Positions 22,354-31,825 of a stretch of 64,000 bases of DNA are shown here, one piece after another. This DNA comes from Diploscapter coronatus (Eukaryota > Nematoda > Chromadorea > Rhabditida > Rhabditidae), in NCBI GenBank assembly GCA_964036155.1, contig OZ038422.1:7339201-7403200 (forward strand). Reading direction: 5' to 3'. The notes beneath the pieces were generated by a model. That model saw nothing but the letters and a program-made list of their open reading frames with translations, was not told the origin of the DNA and did no database searches. Position numbers and translations under genes: made by a program. Each line of letters begins with the position of its first letter. Position 1 is the stretch's first letter.

Positions 22354-25300
22354 ATGCTGTCTTCAATATTTTGTTGCATTTTTATACTTGCACATTATTC
22401 TGCTGTTCACGGGCAGTCTCAAATCTGCAATAATGCAGCTGACTCACTAAACAATGGAAAGTATGTGTGATTATCTATCGGCTTCGCGCAAACTTCATCT
22501 ATTCACTCATTCCTCCTGGTTACTTGATTAGGCTATTGTAGGACTGAGCAGGTTCAACAGTCCAGTGACTTAACAACTCTGACTTGATTACCAGATCATA
22601 TTAGAGCGACATACTGCCAGTCCAACCCCTAACAAGACCAAGTTACTAGGAGTGAATGAATTTCATGAACGAGAGATTAGATGGAGTTTGCACAATGCCT
22701 CGATTATCGCTCTTTTCAAAACATGGTGTGCATTCCTAGATGTTATCGATTCGTGACCCCTGCGAACGGTTTCAGTGCAGCCGCGAGTGCCTGTGCACAG
22801 ATCAACTACAATTTCGTATCGATTCATAGCGCTTTCGAGAATAACTTCCTACAAGGTTATCATGAGGAACAAAATTAGTGTATACTTTTGTAACGATTTC
22901 AGGCGAAGCTAGCAAGAAATTAGGCTCATCGGGACTATTTTACATAGGTTTGAACTCCTCAGACGCTGTGAATTGGAACTGGGTGGATGGATCGAGTTAC
23001 AACTACTGGTCATGGCTTCCAGGTTTCTCTTGGAACTCATAATTTGTTTAACAATTTTTGGATCTAGGAGAACCTGCTGGAGCTAATATGTGTGCTGCAG
23101 TCTTGACTGCGGAAGGAAAATGGTTGGATATTAAGTTTTTTTTTACAAAAAACAACCATACAAAAAGTTTAGGATATCATACTCGTGCAGTAATCCTCTA
23201 CCTTTCGTTTGTGAAACAGACGCCATTGAAGCTAGGTAGGTGCAAACAAATGCCAATAATATACGCAAATTATAAATCCTTAGTACATCGCCAACTCCAA
23301 CTCCTACCCAATCAGCGACGCCAACGACAAGCGGGACAACTTCGTATCATACCGAACCGACTACAAATCCATGCGGGTAGTTCTTCTCTAAAGCAGGCTA
23401 TTTCTTTTCAAAAATTCCAATTTCAGACCGTTTTGGACACCTGTAGCTCCGATGAATCAACTCGAAAATGAGTTAGAAAAGCATTGAATTTCTGATTAAA
23501 TTTTGATTAATCAGTCATTACACTTTAGCATGGATGTTACTGCACCTGGACCTTGTCCATCTGGGTGGAAATATTACCCAAACACGAACAAATGCTATAC
23601 ATACAAAAGCGTAAGATTTACGTTCGAAAACTCGACTTTAACCTCATTCAGTATGAATCATCAACCGATAATGACGTGAAAAATTGCAGCGGATCGATTC
23701 ATAGTTTAGGAGGTATGATTGAATTATCATCCGTTGCAGGTGAATTTATAGCTTTCTATTTCAGAAGATTTCTTTGTCGAAGGCAAGCGAGCATATGATA
23801 ACTGAATAATTTTATCTGATCACATTTATTCCAGAAATGATGACACCATTTTTGAGGCAGCAATGCTGTTTCGCCGACCCGACAACCGACATAATGTACA
23901 TCGTCGGCTACATTCTCAAACGTAATGATAGTGAGTTTTTTTCGTTTCTCAGACTTTCAGAATTGTTTTTTTTTATCAAACTTCAGCATTTGAATGGTAC
24001 AACGGAGAGCCAATGGATTATCACGTAGGAGCCCCTCTCGACGATTATTTCGAATTCGGAGACTTTGTTATTGTACGACTTCATACAATTTTAAAACAGA
24101 TTCTCTGTAATATTCGACGATCTCAAGGAAGAGATCGGACCAGAGGCTTAAAATACGTTCTGAAGGGGTATTTGAGTGTTTTCTACCTATACTCGACCTG
24201 GAGAACACAATTTTGGGGCTTTTTCCCGGAGTTTTCACGTCCAGGTTCGGGTACCGGGTCCGGGGGGTCAAATTTCAAAAGTCAGCCTAATACCCCGAAA
24301 CTTATATCATATTGTTCAGTTCGATGAGCTGAGTTGAATGGTGCAATGTTTTTCAGATCCAACCTTCCTATCACAAGTTACGGTTAAAAACAGTGCAAAA
24401 ATGCCAAAAATGTAGGGTCCTTAATAGAAAAGTCAACTTTTCTCATTTCTTTCTGGATATTACCTCCCAGTTTTTTCACACAATAATCTACGAGTCCTGC
24501 TCATTCTACTCAAATAAAAAAATCCGGAATTGTGATACACCAATTGGGCGAAAAAACGGTCCGAAGTCAAACCAGAAAAATCAGATTTTCGAAAATGCCT
24601 GTGAAAAAAATCAAAATGTATACCAATCGATAGAGCTCGAAAAATTGAGCAACTTTTGTCAAGACACCTCGATGAAATTTCCATTCCGAAATGAGATATT
24701 CAGAAAAAACTGAAAAATAAGATATTTTTTCAAAAATTTATTTATCACCATTGGTGTGGTCTAATTCGTTTAATTTTGTATTCAAAATTATTCCTGACGC
24801 TTAAATTGTGATTCTAAATAAAATTTAGGGGGTAATAACTATATTCGGGAACTTTCCGGTACTGATTCCGGAGGGTACCAGACCGGTTTTTAAAATATAA
24901 TCGGGACCAGTCATGTTATATATCATTCGAAAGTCAATAAAAAATTAAATGTAATGCCGAAAACCGCTTAAAAAACGGATTGATGGATCGAGATTTATGA
25001 TCAAAAACGTTTCCAAGTTTATTCTTAGATTTGACCGATACTTCATTTCCTCATAAAAATCGATACACTGGATCATTTTTCAAGCGGTTTTCAGCATTAC
25101 ACTTAGTTTTTCATTGGCTTTCGAATGATATACAACATTATAGGTCTTTCTATCAAATGGTAACTCACCTCTTAGGGGTCGTGGCTCATATGAGTCAAAT
25201 TAACATTTCAACAAAGACCTATTATGTTATATATCAAATGAAAGCCCTTATCGAGCTGAGAAATATTCTGAAAACCATTTGAAAAATGGATTAGTCTATC

Positions 25301-26414
25301 GTCTTTTATGGTCACTTAAAAATACCCCATTTTTGGTCATTTTCGGCAAGTGGCTATAGTCAATTACAATGATGATATAATGAAACCACTTGCTGAAATT
25401 GATAGAAATGGGCTCGAATATTACTCTCCAGTTAATTTCGAGTCGAATAATACCCATTTTGATATAGTATCACTCGGGTACCATATGAGTGGTATACCAT
25501 GGACCCATATGATAACATGATAAAGTGGTAGCGTGATACTCTAGGAAGCAAAAATGAAGTATTGCCCTTCAACTACTATATTCTGAAAAGATTTTTCGAA
25601 TTCGTTTGACTTTCGAAAAGTTATGAATTTTTGAAGATTTGTGTCATTTTCATAGTTAGACCCATTCAAACTGCTATACCATGAATACCATAAGAGATAA
25701 CCATGAGGTGTCTTGACAAAAGTTGCTCAGTTTGATGAGCTCTATCGATTGGTATGAATTTCGAATTTTTTCATAGGCATTTTCGAAAATCCGATTTTTC
25801 CGGTCTGACTTCGGACCGTTTTTTCGCCCAATTGGTGTATCACAATTCCGGATTTTTTTATTTGAATAGAATGAGCAGGACTCGTAGATTATTGTGTGAA
25901 AAAACTGGGAGGTAATATCTAGAAAGAAATTAGAAAAGTTGACTTTTCTATGAAGGACCCCGTATTTTTGGCGTTTTTGCACTGTTTTTAGCCGTAACTT
26001 GTGATAAGAAGGTCGAATTCGAAAAATGTTCACACCATTCAACTCAGATCATCGAACTGAACAATATGATATAAGTTTCGGGGTATTAGGCTGACTTTTG
26101 AAATTTGACCCCCCGGACCCGGTACCCGAACCTGGACGTGAAAACTCCGGGAAAAAGCCCCAAAATCGTGTTCTCCAGGTCGAATATAGGCAGAAAACAC
26201 TCAAATACCCCTTCAAAACGAATTTGGTATCTCTGGTCCGGACAGTTTCGAGAATTACATGGATCTTGTTTTAAAAATTCCGAATTGTTTATAGTCCACA
26301 GTAAACCACATCAATGGAACAATTGTGTGGCAGCCGTGGGCTGATACAAACTTCTACAAGCTTGTCGGAGCCTGCCAATTCTACTTGTGCAAAATTGATG
26401 CTGTCATTTCATAG
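22354..26414 (+). CDS. clec: C-type lectin, array copy 3, with 2.2-kb fold-back in last intron
   Basis: Signal peptide MLSSIFCCIFILAHYSAVHG. The CTLD reads CYRFVTPANGFSAAASAC, FVSIHSAFENNFLQGEAS, LFYIGLNSSDAVNWNWVDGS, YWSWLPGEPAGANMCAAVL and WISYSCSNPLPFVCE. GEPAGANMCA is the closest of the three to a normal calcium-site loop. A Thr/Pro linker (SPTPTPTQSATPTTSG) leads to the second module: CPSGWKYYPNTNKCYTYKS, CSGSIHSLGGEDFFVE, MMTPFLRQQCCFADPTTD, YIVGYILKRND, FEWYNGEPMDYHVGAP, and after a 2.2-kb intron STVNHINGTIVWQPWADTNFYKLV...CQFYLCKIDAVIS. The first intron carries a MITE. One intron (23783) uses GC-AG. The acceptor for the CYRF exon is at 22740; the nearby ATG at 22681 is inside the intron and should not be used as a start. 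Confidence 0.83.
22499..22667. mobile_element. MITE-like inverted-repeat element in intron 1 of lectin copy 3
   Basis: Terminal inverted arms of about 22 bp (ATTCACTCATTCCTCCTGGT and, at the right end, TTACTAGGAGTGAATGAAT) flank about 120 bp of non-coding sequence. The other two array genes lack it, so insertion followed the duplication. No protein is encoded. Confidence 0.6.
24106..26265. mobile_element. Large nested fold-back element in final intron of lectin copy 3
   Basis: Two arms of about 560 bp (about 24106-24670 and 25704-26262) are inverted copies with an estimated 85-95% identity. Each carries the GC-rich core GGTACCGGGTCCGGGGGGTC and the motif CAATTGGTGTATCACAATTC (orientation as on the right arm). 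They enclose about 1.03 kb. The loop itself holds smaller inverted and direct repeats (24905-25297). No long open frame encodes a transposase in either arm or loop, so it looks non-autonomous. It lies wholly within the last intron, and the flanking exons splice together sensibly without it. Confidence 0.8.
24905..25297. repeat. Three related ~85-bp units inside the fold-back loop
   Basis: Units at about 24905-24990 (plus), 25060-25148 (minus) and 25217-25297 (plus) share a pattern of TATATATCATTCGAAAG... ending in GAAAACCGCTT-AAAAA. The first and second form an inverted pair and the third is a diverged direct copy, making a hairpin within a hairpin. Confidence 0.65.
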
Positions 26415-26518
26415 CAAATACCTTTCATTTCTTTATGCTACAAAATAATAAAATAATGATGATATTATGAAGCCAAATGCAACAGATTAGAATCATTCTA
26501 GATTCGATATCCATCTTA

Positions 26519-28706
26519 TTATGCGTCCTTCTGTTTTGATGGAGCGAATCCTAATCGTTTCTGAGCAACATCATAAACGGTGCAGTACTAAAGCTTCATG
26601 TGGAAATTTCCAAATTCAAAATAGCATTCAAACCTGTCGAATCATAGGCGTTCCCAAAATGAAAGACGGTGAAAATGACATGGAATCAAATGCAAATAGG
26701 GTCAACTCGCATTCATCCTTTGATGGCTAAAAATTGGATTATCTTGAAACCTTAAAAAAAAGGTTGATCTTCACTAAATTAGCGAGAAAAACTCATAAAA
26801 AGTAGATATTCAAGAAATTTTAATTTCCTAAGAAACCTTTGCAACGAGATTAACAGGCTGAATGGGTAATTTTTTGCCGCCGATGACGAATGTCAGTGGC
26901 GATATCTTGTCAAGATTCTTGCAATTCACAATAAACCCATCAGACTCTTCATCATACACAGCGCCAAATGTCTGAAAATCGAAAAATCAAAGTTGTTTCG
27001 AGAAATACTGTTATGATACAGCAGCGATCTTCTCGATTATGATGGCAGGTCCGCCGATAAACGAACTTCCCGTGTCTGAGATTGCCTCCCAGTTGTCTCG
27101 AAAATGGACGTTTTTCAATTCAACTCTAAAATTCTGTATTCATCCATCAGGAAAAGTGGTAAGAATCTACATTTCGACAAGGTTAAAATCTGAATTGAAC
27201 GTCGATTTATTCATTTGAATGAGTTTGCACGATTCAGATTTTCGCTATTTGAAATCTCTTCAAATAACATATTCGAATCGGAAGACTATATACCCGTCCA
27301 ATTTGAACTGCCAATAAGCTGCTCTAGTCAGAGGTTGCCATTTTATGACGTCGCCACAATTTTCCGGATCTTCGCCTCCGTAGGTAAAGATGCCTCCATT
27401 TGGATAGCTACCTGGCCCATGGTGCTCCAAATAAACGGTGAAGATTGGCTTTTCAACCAGACCCTATGATTTCTGACAGTGAAATGCATGTTTCAATTAT
27501 TATTTTTCTTAATTGCTCTACAAAAGCGAACAGAAATTCATCGGAAGTTTCAAAAATTAGCCTTTTTTATTTCACTAGTTACGAATGACTCATACTAATT
27601 TTTGAATCCATCTCAATTGACGAGAGCAGAATGGAAAAACGATGAATATTATGTGAAATTCCGACAAGAATGTTAGCGCTTTTGAATTTCTAATCAGGTT
27701 CATCAGAGATTGACATTATCCTACTTGTTGAACAGCGTTGATGAATGGAGGCAGAGCAGCATCAGCCGTTCGAAGAGGGAACCCCAAGCCGAGAATTCCA
27801 TCGATGGATTGTCGAGCGAAGAATGACGCGAGCATCGTTGCTTGACCGAATGTTTGGTTCTTCACGCAAAGAGATGTACCCCAAAACTAAATTCCACATG
27901 ACCTCTGTGAATAAAGAATAAAATACTCCTACACATAAAGTATCGAATCCGAGAAACCCCATTGCACTTCCAGTTCCGTAGCGAATCGAGAAAAACCTCC
28001 CGTCTTTTCGATAAGTTTTCGATGTTTTGCTGTTGTATCTGTGCTTATGTCTGCATGCACTTGTCGATAAACTAAATCTCAACAAATTTTCGAATCAAAG
28101 TGTTTAGCGCGTACAACGAATTGCTTCCACAAGAAGTATCCGGAACCCAAAGTGAACTGCTACCTAGATTTAAAATGCTTTCCCGTTTCAAAACTCTTGC
28201 CTCACCTGTATCCAATACGACCAAGAACTGTTGTTGAGGATCGCCCAACGTTATGTTGCCAAAATATGCAAAGTCGTGAAAATCAGTAACATGCTGGACT
28301 ATGCCTTCAGAGCTGAAATAACTATGAACTGATGAAACGAAACAAAAGGTTAAAAATCCGTTGAATTTTCAATAAACGGTAAAATTTTCTGATCAGAAAT
28401 CCAATTATTTTCTTTAAATATTTCGAACCTCACTTATCATTAATTCAGAATCATAATACTAAATCGAAATTGGAGTTTCTAAGAATTGTTACTTTTTAGT
28501 CACTTTATCTTATACTGAGCATTTAGTCATTACCTTTCTCCTGTCAACCTCGTTTGAGTCAATAATTTAGCATATTCTCGAATCTTTCCAAGCCGGTAGA
28601 GCTCTTCTCGGAGAGTTTCCCGACGTGCAATTGACATCTTGTGGACAACACAATTTGATAGTGAAATTGAAAATATAAATTGAGCCAAAAGTAGAAAGTA
28701 TTGCAT
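26519..28706 (-). CDS. asp: Secreted pepsin-family aspartic protease
   Basis: Family A1 endopeptidase. Start MQYFLLLAQFIFSISLSNC is a signal peptide, followed by a basic propeptide (RRETLREELYRLGKIREYAKLL). The catalytic site 1 exon reads YFGNITLGDPQQQFLVVLDTG|SSSLWVPDTSC. The flap region is FFSIRYGTGSAMGFLG. Then come CVKNQTFGQATMLASFF, DGILGLGFP and GLVEKPIFTVYLEHH...GGIFTYGGEDPENCGD. Catalytic site 2 is AISDTGSSFIGGP. The last exons give SFILGTPMIRQ and YCTVYDVAQKRLGFAP, the standard pepsin ending. All hallmark motifs are present, so it should be active. About nine exons. An apparent early stop after the VNLVAK exon is simply intronic; the following exon (PSKDECELTLF) joins in phase. It is convergent with lectin copy 3, with stop codons about 100 bp apart. 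Confidence 0.92.
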
Positions 28707-29030
28707 TTTACAATAAACTAATAAATGAATTTGTAGGAGCAGTGCAAAAATGACTATGAATAATTTTCCCGCTGCGTGGTTGTCTCGTTATTATAGTTGG
28801 TTATTATTTGTTCACGCCAAAAACAAGCATTATTCATCGGTGATAATCTGATAAGGAAGAATAATCTGAAAATTATGAATCGGCATTTTTGATTGGGGTG
28901 AACTTTCCATTGCAATACAGACATGAAGTAAAATATACAGTGTGTGTCATGGAAATAAAAAGTTGGGATATTTTATTTTATACTCGCGCCATACTTGAAC
29001 CAATCGGGCTGAAATTTATTGTACTTTTTA

Positions 29031-29032
<2 letters not shown>

Positions 29033-29063
<31 letters not shown>
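29033..29063. repeat. (TA)n microsatellite
   Basis: About 15 uninterrupted TA units directly visible. Confidence 0.95.
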
Positions 29064-29066
<3 letters not shown>

Positions 29067-29154
29067 ACTATATATTATCTGCGAAGTTTTATTCCGATTC
29101 GATTTACTATATGGTTTCTATGATTTTTTTCTGAAAAGTTTCCTTAACTATGGA

Positions 29155-29398
29155 CAGGGTTGCTGACGGGCCCAAGTTTGCGGGTCCAGGGCCCGCACAA
29201 ATGTTTCTAATTTTTCACTCCCTATAGACCCGGACTCGGCCCAGATCCAAAAAAAATGCGGGTCGGACCGAGCCGGGGATTGGGTCCAGAAAATGAAATA
29301 TTTTGGGAAATCTGTGCGGATCCGGGTCTAGGAAGTGGAAAGTTTGAAAAATTTGTGCGGGCCGGGCCCTCACAAATTTGGGCCCGTCAGCAACCCTG
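29155..29398. mobile_element. GC-rich MITE-like element with 26-bp terminal inverted repeats
   Basis: The left end GGGTTGCTGACGGGCCCAAG and the right end CTTGGGCCCGTCAGCAACCC-like complement match at 25 of 26 positions. The interior is strikingly GC-rich for this genome and contains further imperfect palindromes around GGGCCCGCACAAA. The flanks share an ACTATGGA word on both sides, possibly a target-site remnant. There is no coding capacity. Confidence 0.75.
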
Positions 29399-29600
29399 CA
29401 TAGACTATGGAAATTGATAAAAAAAAATGTTGTAAGAGTTCCGAAAAAAAAATCACTTGAACAATAGATATTTTATTTTTAATTCAGTTTCTAATCTTCG
29501 TGATAATTTTAAATCGATAGTATCTGAGTATTCGAAAATCTCGCAGCTTTGCAAAACAGCATATAGGGATAGGAGAGAATAATGAAAGGTAGAAGAAAGG

Positions 29601-29618
29601 CTCTCTCTCTCTCTCTCA
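29601..29618. repeat. (CT)n microsatellite
   Basis: Nine CT units in a row. Confidence 0.9.
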
Positions 29619-30422
29619 CTTTTGGATACTATCTCATAAAGTAGCGAGGTTATGGGATTTTCGAGTCATGCACTATTTTTATAGCCTAATATAGGGCAAT
29701 TTATTACCCCTTCCCGCCCTTCCATTCTTTTTCGTTTGCTCTTCTCTGCTCTCTAATACTATCGATTAGCAAATGTGCGTTCTCCAGACGAAATTTTTAG
29801 CTTCATTCAATCTGTGCATTTCCGATACGGAATCTCAGCTTGATATGTCGCCTAAATAGTGTTACTTTCACTTCTAAATCATTACTTTAAAACGGAAGTT
29901 CTGTTTACTTTTTCAATGTTAGTTTCTCCTCAAACTTTATATTTCGATTTGAAAGAAAATGATGATTTATTGCCCTATTTCACATCTTATCTTTTCAGAC
30001 ATCCTTCAACTGCGTTATCTTTAGCCATTCAGACCATTTGAATGCCTACTTTTTTCCTTTTTTGTGAACTGTCATTTCATCTTATCTTTCATGCTTGTCC
30101 TCCTAAAACCGCTTCTTCTAAACGAATCTCTCAAACGATAGTTTTTCTTCTATTTCCTATCCTAACATCGATTTTCAATTTAAAAATGTGAATTTCAGAT
30201 ATTGTATCTCACTCAAAGAATGTCCATCTAAATTGGACAAATCTCGATGTCTAAATCGTTGTATTTCGAATTGAATACATATATTTTGACTAGAATTCTA
30301 CAAATTTATCTACGAAGAGGAGAAGATACAATTTGTTTAGGTAGTACAGGACCTTCACGACCAAGAGATCAATCGCCGGTACTAGGTTGGGTTTGTGACT
30401 TAAAGAAAGCGTTTAAGAGTAA

Positions 30423-31018
30423 ATGTCAGCATTATTCAAAGTGATGCGGAACAGGTCCGTCGACTTGCCTGATTTTCACATGCTTTGTCCAGTTTTTCAC
30501 ACTGACTCTCATGGTGATAGTCGACTTTTGAAAAACAAATCACACCATGATGATCAGCGCGCAACATATGTGAAAATCAGCCAAATCCGAGAACCTCTGG
30601 TTCGCACCTTTTCCTGGAGACTTTGGTTTTTACTGACATTTATTCTTAACAAAATAAAAAATATAATCTCACTAACTTTAGATCTGTGAAAGATATTAGG
30701 GAAGGATTGGTAGCATCTGGATTTGAAGATAGAGAGCTAACTGAATTCGAGAAAGAACTTGGGGAATATGTTCTGATTAAATACGTAATTTATATACATA
30801 ATAAATTACAATATAATATATTTATTTAGGAAAAGACTTTTGAAAACTTACTGAAAGACGATCTAGTCCCATCAGAAACTAGCGAATTCCCGGATATCGA
30901 AAGAGATGGTGACAAGGGATTCATAACTTTAAAAGATCAAGCCATTTCAGAAAAGTCGTCTTTTCAAAAAAGTCACATTTCGATGTGTGTGTGTGTGTTA
31001 TTGTGTGGCGGGAAGTGA
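30423..31018 (+). CDS. Possible small gene, unknown product
   Basis: This is a tentative three-exon model. ATG 30423 opens MSALFKVMRNR and a GT donor follows. The acceptor before 30680 gives SVKDIREGLVASGFEDRELT...LGEYVLIKY. A third exon from about 30831 gives EKTFENLLKDDLVPSETSEF and an acidic stretch. It then ends in a Cys/Val run translated from a TG repeat before the stop. The two middle exons have balanced, charged composition typical of coding sequence, and their phases agree. No family was recognized, and the 3' end through a microsatellite looks unnatural, so the true terminus may lie elsewhere or the locus may be a pseudogene. A separate open frame at 30247-30444 overlaps its 5' flank and could be an alternative first exon. 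Confidence 0.35.
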
Positions 31019-31825
31019 TGTTCGTCTACCTCCTCGTGGTGCTTCCTGGATGTCCCTCAAAGGATAACCGAACGACGACAACAAATTGATCTATGAAAAT
31101 CTCGATACATTTACTCTCGTTTTATTGTAAACTTGAAATAGATAATAAATCATGTATATTTTATTAATAAATAAGGGGGAAAAACAAATCAATCATCGTA
31201 CTTATATTAAAATACATCTCTGCAATTTTATTCTTTCATCTTATCATTTGTCATTACTGTTCGTGTTCAACAATAAAATGATTGCAATATTCTGATCTCC
31301 TGGTCGTCAGTCAATTTAAGAAAACCAAGAAGGAATTACCGTAAGAAGCACCTCCTGATAGGGTTGTGAGTGGAGATCAGGTTCGTTTTCGGAGTTTGCC
31401 GAGAGGACACATTTTACCAAGCTAAGAGCACAACTAATCGCATCACTTCTCCGATTTATCAATTACACATTAGTCACATCACTAGAAAAAGATAAATTCA
31501 CGCTGAATCATAAAATTATCTCGGCTCTGAATACTAAATTTACTGATAAGATAGCCGTTTTTATGAAGAATATGTCACTTCAACTGATAACAGTCGAATT
31601 TTACGCTTTTCCTTTGAAGTGAAGACTAATTTATCATTAGAAAAACGTGGTAAAATTTGTTTAGATTCCGAGATAAGCTCTTTACTATGGTTCTAGCTTG
31701 GTTCTGCATCATTCCTAATATTGTGAAAAGAACTTCCCAAATGATATGGAACAAGTATAAAAGGAGGAGTAAGGGTGTCTTTGAACGAGTTGGTTCGACA
31801 AGACGCATACCATCAATCTACCAAA
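31019..31825. other. 5' flank of the VWD mosaic gene
   Basis: About 800 bp of AT-rich sequence with no gene. TATAAAAG at about 31756 lies about 70 bp upstream of the VWD gene start and is a plausible TATA box. Confidence 0.45.

Larger units (their letters stand above)
28707..30422. other. Repeat-rich intergenic region
   Basis: About 1.7 kb with no credible gene. It contains a TA microsatellite, a GC-rich inverted-repeat element and a CT microsatellite, each listed separately. Open frames at 28889-29134 and 29859-30041 run through simple repeats or lack splice and family support. Confidence 0.5.

Noticed and set aside
22681..22878. ATG at 22681 as start of a separate lectin gene
   Set aside because: The upstream signal-peptide exon (22354) joins in phase to an acceptor at 22740; copies 1 and 3 then agree at K/R-CYRF. 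The ATG lies in the intron beside a MITE.
24013..24713. Open frames in the fold-back arms as transposase remnants
   Set aside because: They lack DDE/DDD or HTH features and occur symmetrically in both arms as by-products of the inverted repeat.
26828..26830. Premature stop truncating the aspartic protease
   Set aside because: A GT donor precedes it and the next exons supply the missing ILGTPMIRQ and RLGFAP motifs in phase.
28889..29134. 81-codon frame with an Ile/Tyr run
   Set aside because: The run is translated (TA)n microsatellite.
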